From Dryas octopetala (Eukaryota > Streptophyta > Magnoliopsida > Rosales > Rosaceae), in NCBI GenBank assembly GCA_963921425.1, contig OY992836.1, positions 2,743,825 to 2,807,824 of the forward strand: DNA of 64,000 nt, read 5' to 3'. Below the pieces are notes generated by a model. It was not told the DNA's origin, did not search any database, and saw only the letters and a program-made list of their open reading frames with translations. Position numbers and translations under genes: made by a program. Below are positions 9,568-21,541 of the stretch, one piece after another. How positions within the stretch are numbered: the stretch's first letter is position 1; each line of letters begins with the position of its first letter.

Positions 9568-11819
9568 TGTTGAGTGCTCATTTTACACTACTTTATGATA
9601 CTAACTCCCTAATTCATAGTGCAAGAACTCGATATTTTGTGTGTAGTTAGTTTGTTTTTGCTTTTATAGGATAAAATGAGCAAAGAAGAGAAAAGGAGCC
9701 AAAAGGACCATTTTTAGACATTTCCTAGTCAAACTAGGAAAACGAGAGAAATCCTGGTCAAACCAGGAAAAGTGCAGAAATCCTAATCGAATGAGGATTC
9801 CTAGTCACACTAAGAAACATCAAGTCCAGAACCATCATTGCGGAGCCAGAAATGAGAAATCCTGATTGGAACAGGAAATCCTGGTTGAATTAGGAAACCT
9901 AACCCAACTAGGGAAAGGAGTCCTAATGACACTAGGAGACCCCAGGGGCAATATGGTCATTACGAGAAGTCGAAATGGATAAGGAATCCTTCATTTACAA
10001 GAAATCCTAGTCACACTAGGAAATGTTGGTCAAAGTCAACTCTACAAAATCAAGGTTTCAGAAGCTTCTAGAAGGTGGTGGACATCCATGGGAATAAATG
10101 GAGGGAAGAAATGAATTCGAATTCAAATGGAAATGAGGGACAAAATGAGAAGTTAAAGTGAATGGTCAAGGGCCAACTATGAAAAGTCAACAAGTCAAAT
10201 GGGCCATGGGCCTATACAATGTCGAATTCTGAAGGAGCCATGCATGAATGCATGCACCAGCCCAAGAGGAAGTCCATGCGCCAGCCCAAGCCTATCAGCC
10301 ATGCGCAAAACCCTAGAGGGCTGGTGTGTGTCACTTAAGCCCAAAGCCAAAGCCCTTGCCGCAAGCCCAATGCTTCCTCTAACCCTAGCAGCAGCCGCAC
10401 CTTCTCTTTTCCTTGCCTCCGAAGGATTCCTCTCCTACTGATCCCTATAAATATATCTTTAAAAATTAGAAAAAGAGTTCTGAAGTTCTGTCCTCTCTTT
10501 GAATTTTCGCAGCCCTAGCAGCCCCCCTTTTTTTCCTCTTGCCGCAAACCCTAGCAGCCACTCTCTCTCTTGTTTTTCTTGTGCCGCAGCCACCATCTCT
10601 CTTTTTCTCTTTATTCTTTTTCTTTTCTTTTGGTGGCCGAACCATAGCAGCCACCCTCTCTTGTGTTTTATTTTATTTTGTGCTGAACGGAAGAAAGAAG
10701 ATCAAGTGACGCCGCAGCCACCACCACCGAGTCGTACCACTTGGCAGCAGCTCCTTCCAGCAGCCACGCCTTCACATCTTGCTGCCACCTTGCCGAGCAC
10801 CTCAGCCTCCTTGCCGTGGAGCCCAAGGCCGAGCAGCCCCATTGCACACCACCATTGCAGCCGCACCTCCACCTTGCTGCCCCGGCTTGATCTCTCTTCC
10901 TTTTATTTTTATTTCCATTATTTTAATTATGCATTGTTTAGTTGTGGATTTAATTATGCATAGTTAAATATTGGGCTAGGGCTAGGATGAAGCCCTAGCA
11001 TTGCTGTTCACTTTCACTATGGATCATTAATAATTTAATTGTTTATATGTTGACAAATCTTGGATTTCTGTTTAAATTGACTTTATTTGTTTTGCATATT
11101 TGATTGATCACCTTAGGTTGCATGCATCTAGATTTATGTTGTGAAACTAAACAAGCTCGAAAGGATGATAGTTTCAATAGGCAACAAGTGGGTATCCTAA
11201 GATAATATTCATGAGAAAAGAGATCATAGAGGACATAGGGTACATTAATTTGGAGCTATGCACTATGTGTTTGTCACTCTCACAGTTCGTAATGACTCTT
11301 GCATGGGTAACAGCTGCCTTAGCTTAGAACTAGGGAACATGCAAGTTAACTGGCTAAGGAAGGCCCAAGAAGCTCTTAGTTTATGCACAGTAAGGGGAGT
11401 AATTGCTAAAAGTGACTAGCCAAACCTTTTAGTAGATGAACTTTGTCAACATGTTTATATATTGATTGTTAATATCCATAGTAAAGTGAATGGTATGCTA
11501 GCGGTGGATTCTGACCCCTAGTGTTCTTTATTATTGTTTTACCCGAAATCTTTCAGTTGTCATTTTAAAGTTTGTTATTTTTCTGTTAGTTTTGTTTAGC
11601 CTTAAAAACCAATCAAAACCTCCCATTTGCGTGTGTGAGTTAGAGTTGAGTTAATTGAATTTAATTGAATTTAATTGAGTTAGTAATCGTACGCTAGTAC
11701 AATTCCCTGTGGGATCGACCTCGTATTTGTAAGCTTTGCTACTTAGCGATTCGTGCACTTGCGAGTTAACCTAGAGCTCATAAAAGGTTATTTAATTTGC
11801 TCTAGGAAAACATACAACA
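9568..11819 (+). repeat. 3' LTR of element B
   Basis: TG...CA termini next to a polypurine tract. It has the palindrome array at about 9719-10020, a TATA box TATAAATATA at 10446-10455, a CT-rich leader, a GC-rich stretch (10690-10880) and the conserved U5 block at about 11704-11771. Confidence 0.9.
10446..10455 (+). promoter_or_regulatory. TATA box of element B LTR
   Basis: TATAAATATA is also found at the equivalent point in the LTRs of C (13540-13549, minus), D (15285-15294 and 19868-19877, minus) and E (31758-31767; 43684-43693 with one change). Confidence 0.7.
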
Positions 11820-12170
11820 ATTCAGACCCCTCAATTGTGCGGCTTCACAAACCCCGGAAAACTCCTTTAGAAAATGGAACGGATCCTCCCCATTTAACCC
11901 ATGATAGCTCGGCAACAAATGGATCTGACCACTCTTGATCTCGAAATCAGTGGCTATTGTTGCATAACGGATGCAAGATGGTTGAGTGGGCAGCGAGGGT
12001 GCTGAAAAATGACTCAGGGGCTGCGACACATTCTCATTTGTCTCAGCCATGTCGACACTTTCAATTTCCTCACTACTCGACTCTGATGCACTAGGTGGAG
12101 GGCTGCCCTGAAAAATACCTAACGCTTCGTTTTTGAGGCTCTCTAACCTTGCAACAAGTTCAGGGTTCAT
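11820..12170 (-). pseudogene. Gag N-terminus of element C, cut by element B
   Basis: 117 codons are open from the ATG at 12170 to the B junction. The N-terminal third (LVARLESLKNEAL, Ser/Glu-rich stretch, LSHFSAPSLPTQP) matches the mini-ORF of element A. It then continues into gag core sequence (FEIKSGQIHLLPSYHGLNG, then DPFHFLKEF), which A lacks and which resembles the gag core of element E at 33110-33210. The frame has no stop before the junction, so the gene was still open when B landed. Structural gag would form virus-like particles; only a fragment is left here. Confidence 0.85.
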
Positions 12171-12331
12171 AAAACACACCTAATCAAGAGAAAACACACA
12201 ATCAGTAGAAAGAATGCTTATAAAGGGGGATGACATTTATTAAAAACTAAAAATTAATCAAAAATAAAATCTAACTAATATAACCTAATTCTAATGACTA
12301 ATTAAACCAATTCATTGATATTAGACACCAT

Positions 12332-12349
12332 TCCCCGGCAACGGCGCCA
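12332..12349 (-). other. Primer binding site of element C (tRNA-Asp)
   Basis: The plus strand reads TCCCCGGCAACGGCGCCA, the complement of the Athila-type primer site. It lies next to the LTR boundary at 12356. Confidence 0.9.
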
Positions 12350-12355
12350 AAAACT

Positions 12356-14134
12356 TGTTGAATGTTTTCTTAGAACAAAATAAACATCTATTTCATTCCA
12401 AGTATACTCGCAAGTGCACGAATCACATCAGTAGCAAAGCGTACAAGCACGAGGTCGATCCCACAAGGAATGGTTAATAAACAACGAATCAATTCAATTA
12501 ATCAATAGAATAACTAAATGGGGGTTTTTGGAAAGATGGAAACACACACACACCACACCACACACACACACCCTTTATTCTATCTTGCAATGTTAAGTTT
12601 TCAGTTTCAAATTGGATAAGCATAAAATAACCATCCAAGGCTAATGACAATTAACTCAAACACAATGTATTAAAGTTTGACTGCTAAAAAGGTTTGGCTA
12701 GTTACTTTCTCGCAATTGTTCTCCTAAGACATAAACTAAGAGCTTCTTGGGCCTTCCTTAATCAGTTAACTTACAGGTTCCCTAGTTCTAAGCTAAGGCA
12801 GCTGTTACCCATGTAAGAGTCATTAAGATCTGTGAGAACGTCAAACATGCACAACATATAAGCTTTGACTATTTCCTTATAGAGGTCGCCCAACCTCATT
12901 ACCAAGAATAATCCCTTATTCCCTTGTTACTTGTGGTTTAGTGTGTTTGACTATTTCACAGCTAAACCTAACAAATAAACTAGATACAATTACCCTAAGG
13001 TGGCCAGTCAAAGGATGCAAACAACTAGTGACGGATTCAAATAGATAATGGAAATTTAATACATGCAAACATCAAACTAATCGATCAAGAGACGGATAAA
13101 CGATTTTTTAAAGCATGCAAATCCATTAATCAACCTACAACTAACATGCAAGATAGAATAAATGAACCTACATAATTAAATTAAATAAAAGAAAACAGAA
13201 ACTAATAACAAAATCCCAATTCATATTCAGAAACACAAACTAATATAAAATCAGAAGCATAAACTAAACATCAAATCAGAATGCTAGAAGAAAATTAAAG
13301 AAAACAATGGAGAGGGGATGCGGCAAGGCAAGGAAGAGAAGGGAACCTCACACAAGCAAGTGGCTCACGGCTAGGGTGAGCTAGGGCTTGTGGCAAAGGG
13401 TCCTTCTTCCTTGCTGCCATGCCACTCTCTTTCTCTCTCTAAATTTCGGCTATCTCTCTCTCTAACTTTCTAAAAACTAAAACTAATGAAAACTGAAAAA
13501 TAAACAAGGAGAAGGGTCTTGAATTTTGAAGGTATAAGATATATTTATAGAGGAGAAATCCTTGTGAGGCAAGGCTAGGGTTACTTGCTGCAGCAGCTAG
13601 GGTTAGAAGGCACATGGGCTTGCGGCAAGGCTTGGCCTTTTAGGCTTAAGTGACACACGCAAGGGCTAGCTAGGGTTTCCTCTTCCTTGCGCATAGGCTG
13701 CTAGCTTGGGCTGCTGGTCTTGGCGCATTGGGCTTGCAAAATGTGGGCTAGGGTTTCACTTTATGGGCTGCCACCTTGAGGCTTGCACATTGGGCTTGCA
13801 TCTTGGGCTGAAATGGCTTGCATGGCATGCGCGTGCATGCATGGGCTGCCACCTTGGACCATGCGCATTGGGCTTGGGCTGCTAGGGTTAGGCACATGCA
13901 TGCATGCATGGCTCCTCTTGACTTCGGCATGACCAAGGCCCATGGCCCATTTGACTTGTTGACTTGCCCTAGTTGACCTTTGACCATTAACTTTGATTTC
14001 CCATTTGCCCCTCATTTCCATTTGAATTTGAATTCATTTTTTCCCTCTATTCATTTCCATGGGTGTCCACCACCTTCTAGAAGCTTCTGGAACCTTGACT
14101 TTGTAGAGTTGACTTTGACCAACATTTCCTAGTG
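12356..14134 (-). repeat. 5' LTR of element C, U5-side part (left of D)
   Basis: Starts TGTTGAATG on the plus strand and includes the conserved U5 block (about 12406-12470), a (CA)n run near 12542-12570 and a TATA box on the minus strand at 13540-13549. It stops at the D insertion (TSD TAGTG, 14130-14134). The LTR resumes at 21091. Confidence 0.88.
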
Positions 14135-16507
14135 TGTTGCTCCTTTTTGTACAACTTGTTTTACTTGGAATTTAGAAACGAATACCAAGTTGTAGCTCGC
14201 AAGTATACGAATCGCTCATGTAAGCATAGCGTATAAGTACGAGGTCGATCCCACGAGGAATAGGTAAATACACATCAAACCAATTCAACTTACCACTAGA
14301 ATAACCAAACACACACACACGGCAGGGGGGTTTGTAGATTGTTAAACTCACACACACCACATACACACACACACACACAATTGCAATGCTAAGAATTCAG
14401 AATCCACACCAATTGATGGAAATACAACCAAGCAATTCAAGATAATGCATAAATGTAATAAAGTTCATCTACTAAAAGGTTTGGCTAGTCACTTTTAGCA
14501 ATTACTCCCCTTACTGTGCATAAACTAAGAGCTTCTTGGGCCTTCCTTAGCCAGTTAACTTGCATGTTCCCTAGTTCTAAGCTAAGGCAGCTGTTACCCA
14601 TGCAAGAGTCGTTACGATCTGTGAGAGTGACAAACACATAGCGCATGGCTCCAAATTAATGTACTGTATGTCATCTATGATCCCTTTTCTCATGAATATT
14701 ATCTTAGGATACCCACTTGTTGCCTACTGAAACTATCATCCTTTCGAGCTTGTTTAGTTTCACAACATAAATCTAGATGCATGCAACCTAAGGTGATCAG
14801 TCAAAGATGCAAAACAAATAGAGTCAATTTAAATAGAGATCAAGGATTTACTACATGCATCAAATTAAATCACAAGTGTCACCATTGCATAACTCACAAT
14901 TAAAGTTTCATCATCCAACTTAGCAAAGCAATAAAAAACTCAAAACATAATAATAAAGAAAATAAAAGATCTAACTTCCATTATAATAATTAAATCCACA
15001 ATGAAAGCAAGAACAACTAATTAACTAAAGAAAAAGAAGAGAATCAAAAGAAAAACAAAGAACATCACAAGAGGGTGGCAGCGGCACAAGAGAGAAGAAG
15101 AGGAGAGACATAGCAGCAAGGAGGCTCACGGCAAAGGTGAGCTAGGGCTGCGGCACATGGTCTCTCATTCTCCCTCAAGTGGCGCCACCCTCTCACTCTC
15201 TCTCTCTGAAATTCGGCCTCCCCCTCTCTCTTTGAATTCTGAAAATATAAAAATATGGGAACCCTAAACAATGAGAGAATAGGATATATTTATAGAGGTG
15301 AGGTGAGGATTCCTTTGGAGGCAAGGAGAAGACAAGGTGCGGCTAGGGTTTCATTAAAAGAACATGGGCTTAAGTGAATTTCTTGCTCCTTAAGACTTCT
15401 AATTTTCGGCCAAAAGTGGGCCTTGGGCTGATTTGGGCTCTTTTTGGGCGTAACTTATTTTCAGCTCGCGGAACTGCTGCGCTACCTCCACTAAAATGGC
15501 CATATCTTGAGCTAGAAAACTCGGAATTGAAATCCGTAAAATTCCCTGCGAAGCTAACATCCGTATCTTTCCAACCATATATGGCATGCTACCTGGTTCT
15601 CTCTGGAGAATTACAGAATTGCTGTCGAAATTGGTGCTCTATTTTCCAGGGTTTTTACTTCTTTTTCAGCTAGGATTCCTTGGGCTTTCTCTTTGCATGG
15701 CGTGATGGACTTGGGCTGCTGCAAGTGACGTGATGGGCTTCCTCCCTTCTAGCTTGCGCATGGCTGCATGACTTGGGCTGAATGGGTTGCACATAGGCCC
15801 TAGGGTTTCAGTGCATGGGCTGCCACCTTGCATGGCGTGATGGACTTGGGCTGCTAGGTTTAGGCGCATGGGCTTGCATGGGATGCGCATGTATGCATGG
15901 GCTGCCACCTTGCCATTAACTTCCACATAGGCCCATGGCCCATTTGACTTGATGACATATCATAGTTGACCCTTGACCATTGACTTTAACTTTCCATTTC
16001 GCCCCTCATTTCCATGGATGTCCACCACCTTCTAGAAGCTTCTGGAACCTTGACTTGATAGAGTTGACTTTGACCAACCTTTCCTAGTCCCACTAGGATT
16101 CCTTGTAGATGTAGGATTCCTTGTCCATTTCAACTTCTCATAATGACCATATTGCCCCTAGTGACTCCTAGTCTCATCAGGACTCATTTTCCTAGTAGGA
16201 TTAGGTTTCCTAGTTCAACCAGGAATTCCTGCTTCAATTAGGATTTCTCATTTCTGGCTTGGCAATGATAGTTCTGGGCTTGATGTTTCCTCTTGTGACT
16301 AGGAATCCTCATTTGACTAGGATTTCTGCTCGTTTCCTAGTTTGTCCAGGAAATGTCCTAAAACGGCTCCATTTGCTCATATTTCCTATTTTTGCTTCAT
16401 TAGACCTAAAAACACAAAAACAAGATAACAGACACCAAAGTATCGAGTTCTAACACTCTAGGTTAGGGAGTTAGTATCATAAAATAACGTAAAATGAACA
16501 CTCATCA
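14135..16507 (-). repeat. 3' LTR of element D (left copy)
   Basis: Plus-strand termini TGTTGCTCC and CACTCATCA. It contains the U5 block (about 14190-14262), CA-rich runs, a minus-strand TATA box (15285-15294) and the palindrome array (about 16080-16350). Confidence 0.93.
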
Positions 16508-18716
16508 CACCCCCAAACTTAGACTTTGCTAGTCCTCGAGCAAAGAAAATAAAGAAAAAGACTCAAAGACTCAAAAACAAACTAACTTTCCCAACAAATG
16601 ATATCATGAGTATGACCAACAATAACATAGTAGAGCAAGGCATATATAACATTTATTCTTCAAATTCTAATAATGCTTCAAATAACATACCTTACTCCTC
16701 CATTGTGCATATAGGTCATTCTCTTCATAACCCAAGTGTCAGAAAAGCAAGGAATAGATCAACATATACAAAATAGATTCAACTCCAATCCTCACAAAGG
16801 CATACTCTCAACAATAAAGCACTCAAGAATTAGGTTGATTCGTGCACTCATAAGTATATGTGAGAGAGGTTATGTAATCAAAGACAAATAGCTCACATAT
16901 TAGCATGAAACAAGGGCACATTTGAAAGGAAACATGATCTCATGAAAGGAATATCAAAATACTTGAAATAAAATCAAAAACCATATGCTCCTCTCTCATC
17001 TACACTCCACATCAAGAACCACATTTCTCCTAAGATCAATTAGGACTTTCAAAAGGGTTAGCTTGGGTTAGGTGTGATAAAAACAATGAAAAAGGTATAC
17101 AACAAAGGGCTAGATCTATGGAATTGCAACCAACACGACTCTTAGAGGCATACCTTCCACAATTGCACTACATAGCTTGACTATTTCAATTTTTTTTTTC
17201 TTTTTTTTTTTTTCTTTTGGAACCGTCCCATACACTTCACTTTTTTTTTTTTTTTTTTTTTTTAAGGGTACGACATACACACTTTTGTAGCACTTTTCAT
17301 TTTTCTTTTGTTTCAAGCTATGCATAAACACTTTTCTTCAACCTCCAAAAGCCACAAATCAATGCAACACCATAGATAAAAGAATAATTAGGTCAAGGGA
17401 TGTAACTCCCCCAAACTTAAGGTTAAACTAGGGTTAGAAAGTAAAGGGTTAACTAAAGGTTAAAAATACAACAAACAGGGCCTAAAATCATTTCCTAGGT
17501 TCCATGTAGTTATAAACATGCTTTGCATAGAATAAGAGAGAAGTTCTAGCTCATTGATTCAAATCATGTGTATTTCAAGCATTTGATCAAAAGAATGAAT
17601 AATGAGATCACACAACGACTTAAATGACAAGAAAGGAATAGAGTGGTGTCTAACACTCGAAAAATGAAGGACAAGGCTCAAAAGCTCACTTAGGTCATAT
17701 AAGTCTACTCTAAAATGTATATGAATCACTAAATCATGCAAATCATAACTCAAGCTTATGAAAACAAGATCTAATCACATAGAATCATAATATAGGTTAT
17801 GGAACAATATTAGAAAAAGAAGAACACATATCATATACAACAATGCTAAACATGCTTCTCAAAGACCATAAACAATCAATCAACTTGTTGGGGACTCTAA
17901 AAACACAATTAAAACAAGAAGACTCAAAACTTTGTTTTTATTTAAAAACAATGTTGCAACAAGGTTCTAAGGATTCAATTCCATCATTAGGGTGGAATGA
18001 ATCTTAAAAAAAATTGCATTTTGATGTGGGTTTTGACACCCTAATTGAAAACAAACAAAAAAAATTATTTTTTATTTTTTTATTTTTTTTTTTAGAAACA
18101 CCTAGAAACCTAAAACAAAGAAATTGCCTTTCCCCCCAAACTTAAATGACACATTGTCCTCAATGTGAAAGAAATAACAAACATGCATGATCAATTTAAG
18201 TAAGGGAATCAAAACAACCATCCAACAAAACCAAAAATAAAAACAACTAAAAATTGGTTAAATGAAGCAAAGATGAAAGAAATTGTGTACTTGGATTGCA
18301 AGCATGGCTCAATGAATGCACAGCCACCATGATCCTCAAAGCATAGGTGCAGCCTTCTTGGTCTTCTCGGCTCACTCCTTTGATTTCTTCAAAAACTTTG
18401 GGTTGCCTCCCAAACAGCGCTAAGTTTGTACGTCTTCAGCCAGACGTTGCCAATCGTCTACTCAAATGTTCTCTTCTTCCCTTTCTTGCTCTCGGCCTTG
18501 GAAAGCTCGCCATCCTTCATGGACTCTTTGAACCTTCCAAAAACTCTCAAAAACAATAATTGGCTAGAATAAGAATTAAAGTAGAAAATAGCATTATTAA
18601 AACCTAAGAAAAAAAAAAACAAGAAAGAAAAATAAATAACCTAAACTAATTCTAATGATAAGTAAAACCAATTCAATGATATTTAGCACCATTCCCCGGC
18701 AACGGCGCCAAAAACT
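16508..18716 (-). other. Internal region of element D: non-coding, with primer site, polypurine tract and hairpins I-III
   Basis: The polypurine tract complement CACCCCCAAACTT starts at 16508. PPT-like tracts recur at 17407-17418 and 18132-18143. The primer site complement is at 18693-18710. Potential hairpins on the minus strand: III at 18150-18167 (arms CACATTG and CAATGTG, loop AGGA), II at 18397-18414 (arms TTTGGG and CCCAAA, loop AGGCAA), and I at 18430-18447 (arms ACGTCT and AGACGT, loop GGCTGA). These match hairpins downstream of pol in element E and of the ORF in A. A long T/A tract lies at 17188-17263. Confidence 0.8.
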
Positions 18717-21090
18717 TGTTGCTCCTTTTTGTACAACTTGTTTTACTTGGAATTTAGAAACGAATACCAAGTTGTAGCTCGCAAGTATACGAATCGCTCA
18801 TGTAAGCATAGCGTATAAGTACGAGGTCGATCCCACGAGGAATAGGTAAATACACATCAAACCAATTCAACTTACCACTAGAATAACCAAACACACACAC
18901 ACGGCAGGGGGGTTTGTAGATTGTTAAACTCACACACACCACATACACACACACACACACAATTGCAATGCTAAGAATTCAGAATCCACACCAATTGATG
19001 GAAATACAACCAAGCAATTCAAGATAATGCATAAATGTAATAAAGTTCATCTACTAAAAGGTTTGGCTAGTCACTTTTAGCAATTACTCCCCTTACTGTG
19101 CATAAACTAAGAGCTTCTTGGGCCTTCCTTAGCCAGTTAACTTGCATGTTCCCTAGTTCTAAGCTAAGGCAGCTGTTACCCATGCAAGAGTCGTTACGAT
19201 CTGTGAGAGTGACAAACACATAGCGCATGGCTCCAAATTAATGTACTGTATGTCATCTATGATCCCTTTTCTCATGAATATTATCTTAGGATACCCACTT
19301 GTTGCCTACTGAAACTATCATCCTTTCGAGCTTGTTTAGTTTCACAACATAAATCTAGATGCATGCAACCTAAGGTGATCAGTCAAAGATGCAAAACAAA
19401 TAGAGTCAATTTAAATAGAGATCAAGGATTTACTACATGCATCAAATTAAATCACAAGTGTCACCATTGCATAACTCACAATTAAAGTTTCATCATCCAA
19501 CTTAGCAAAGCAATAAAAAACTCAAAACATAATAATAAAGAAAATAAAAGATCTAACTTCCATTATAATAATTAAATCCACAATGAAAGCAAGAACAACT
19601 AATTAACTAAAGAAAAAGAAGAGAATCAAAAGAAAAACAAAGAACATCACAAGAGGGTGGCAGCGGCACAAGAGAGAAGAAGAGGAGAGACATAGCAGCA
19701 AGGAGGCTCACGGCAAAGGTGAGCTAGGGCTGCGGCACATGGTCTCTCATTCTCCCTCAAGTGGCGCCACCCTCTCACTCTCTCTCTCTGAAATTCGGCC
19801 TCCCCCTCTCTCTCTGAATTCTGAAAATATAAAAAATATGGGAACCCTAAACAATGAGAGAATAGGATATATTTATAGAGGTGAGGTGAGGATTCCTTTG
19901 GAGGCAAGGAGAAGACAAGGTGCGGCTAGGGTTTCATTAAAAGAACATGGGCTTAAGTAAATTTCTTGCTCCTTAAGACTTCTAATTTTCGGCCAAAAGT
20001 GGGCCTTGGGCTGATTTGGGCTCTTTTTGGGCGTAACTTATTTTCAGCTCGCGGAACTGCTGCGCTACCTCCACTAAAATGGCCATATCTTGAGCTAGAA
20101 AACTCAGAATTGAAATCCGTAAAATTCCCTGCGAAGCTAACATCCGTATCTTTCCAACCATATATGGCATGCTACCTGGTTCTCTCTGGAGAATTACATA
20201 ATTGCTGTCGAAATTGGTGCTCTATTTTCCAGGGTTTTGACTTCTTTTTCAGCTAGGATTCCTTGGGCTTTCTCTTTGCATGGCGTGATGGACTTGGGCT
20301 GCTGCAAGTGACGTGATGGGCTTCCTCCCTTCTAGCTTGCGCATGGCTGCATGACTTGGGCTGAATGGGTTGCACATAGGCCCTAGGGTTTCAGTGCATG
20401 GGCTGCCACCTTGCATGGCGTGATGGACTTGGGCTGCTAGGTTTAGGCGCATGGGCTTGCATGGGATGCGCATGTATGCATGGGCTGCCACCTTGCCATT
20501 GACTTCCACATAGGCCCATGGCCCATTTGACTTGATGACATGTCATAGTTGACCCTTGACCATTGACTTTAACTTTCCATTTCGCCCCTCATTTCCATGG
20601 ATGTCCACCACCTTCTAGAAGCTTCTGGAACCTTGACTTGATAGAGTTGACTTTGACCAACCTTTCCTAGTCCCACTAGGATTCCTTGTAGATGTAGGAT
20701 TCCTTGTCCATTTCAACTTCTCATAATGACCATATTGCCCCTAGTGACTCCTAGTCTCATCAGGACTCATTTTCCTAGTAGGATTAGGTTTCCTAGTTCA
20801 ACCAGGAATTCCTGCTTCAATTAGGATTTCTCATTTCTGGCTTGGCAATGATGGTTCTGGGCTTGATGTTTCCTCTTGTGACTAGGAATCCTCATTTGAC
20901 TAGGATTTCTGCTCGTTTCCTAGTTTGTCCAGGAAATGTCCTAAAACGGCTCCATTTGCTCCTATTTCCTATTTTTGCTTCATTAGACCTAAAAACACAA
21001 AAACAAGATAACAGACACCAAAGTATCGAGTTCTAACACTCTAGGTTAGGGAGTTAGTATCATAAAATAACGTAAAATGAACACTCATCA
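18717..21090 (-). repeat. 5' LTR of element D (right copy)
   Basis: Nearly identical to 14135-16507. TATA box complement at 19868-19877; palindrome array at about 20660-20930. Confidence 0.93.
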
Positions 21091-21541
21091 TAGTGCAACT
21101 AGGATTTCTTGTAAATGAAGGATTCCTTATCCATTTAGACTTCTTGTAATGACCATATTGCCCCTGGGGTCTCCTAGTGTCATTAGGACTCCTTTCCCTT
21201 GTAGGGTTAGGTTTCCTAGTTCAACCAGGATTTCCTGTTTCAATCAGGATTTCTCATTTCTGGCTCCGCAATGATGGTTCTGGACTTGATGTTTCCTAGT
21301 GTGACTAAGAATCCTCATTTGACTAGGATTTCTGCACTTTTCCTGGTTTGACAAGGATTTCACTCGTTTTCCTAGTTTGACCAGGAATTGTCCTAAAATG
21401 GCTCAATTTGCTTCCTTTTCTTATTTCTGCTTCATTTGACCTGAAAACACAAAAACAAGACAAGAAGCACAAAATATCGAGTTCTAACACTCTGGGTTAA
21501 GGAATTAGTATCATAAAGTGATGCAAAATGCACATTCATCA
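21091..21541 (-). repeat. 5' LTR of element C, U3-side part (right of D)
   Basis: After the second TAGTG copy (21091-21095) the LTR continues with the palindrome array and ends CATTCATCA at 21541, the reverse complement of an LTR start. Confidence 0.88.

Larger units (their letters stand above)
8931..11819 (+). mobile_element. Element B: 3' part of an Athila-type element
   Basis: This holds the end of the non-coding 3' region (8931-9553, homologous to about 41885-42506 of element E), a polypurine tract (AAGTTTGGGGGGTG, 9554-9567) and a 3' LTR (9568-11819, 2252 bp, TGTTGAGTG to CATACAACA). The rest lies left of the window beyond element A. B is inserted in the gag ORF of element C; its right flank is ATTCA (11820-11824). 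The LTR is of the same subfamily as that of element E. Confidence 0.88.
14135..21090 (-). mobile_element. Element D: complete non-autonomous Athila-type element without coding capacity
   Basis: Two LTRs (14135-16507 and 18717-21090, 2373 and 2374 bp) flank a 2.2-kb internal region, with a perfect 5-bp duplication TAGTG on both sides. On the minus strand the order is 5' LTR (right), tRNA-Asp primer site, non-coding internal region, polypurine tract, 3' LTR (left). About ten differences between the LTRs were seen by eye, so the insertion is very recent. No ORF of note exists internally; gag, protease and pol are all gone. It inserted into the 5' LTR of element C. This fits a LARD-type element that depends on an autonomous relative. 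Confidence 0.93.
11820..21541 (-). mobile_element. Element C: 5' part of an Athila-type element, interrupted by B and D
   Basis: Read on the minus strand: 5' LTR (21541 down to 12356, split by element D), a tRNA-Asp primer site (12332-12349), and the start of gag (ATG at 12170) running open to 11820 where the LTR of B begins. The remainder lies left of the window. The LTR without D is about 2.2 kb and belongs to the same family as those of A and S2. On the right it abuts the satellite array in mid-monomer (flank CATAT), so C appears to have inserted into the satellite. Confidence 0.88.

Noticed and set aside
10199..10967. Ser/Pro-rich ORFs in the B LTR
   Set aside because: CT-rich LTR leader; not shared as protein with the related LTR of E.
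14172..14378. Cys/Val-rich ORF, repeated at 18754-18960
   Set aside because: Lies in the CA-rich U5 side of the D LTR and appears twice only because both LTRs are present.
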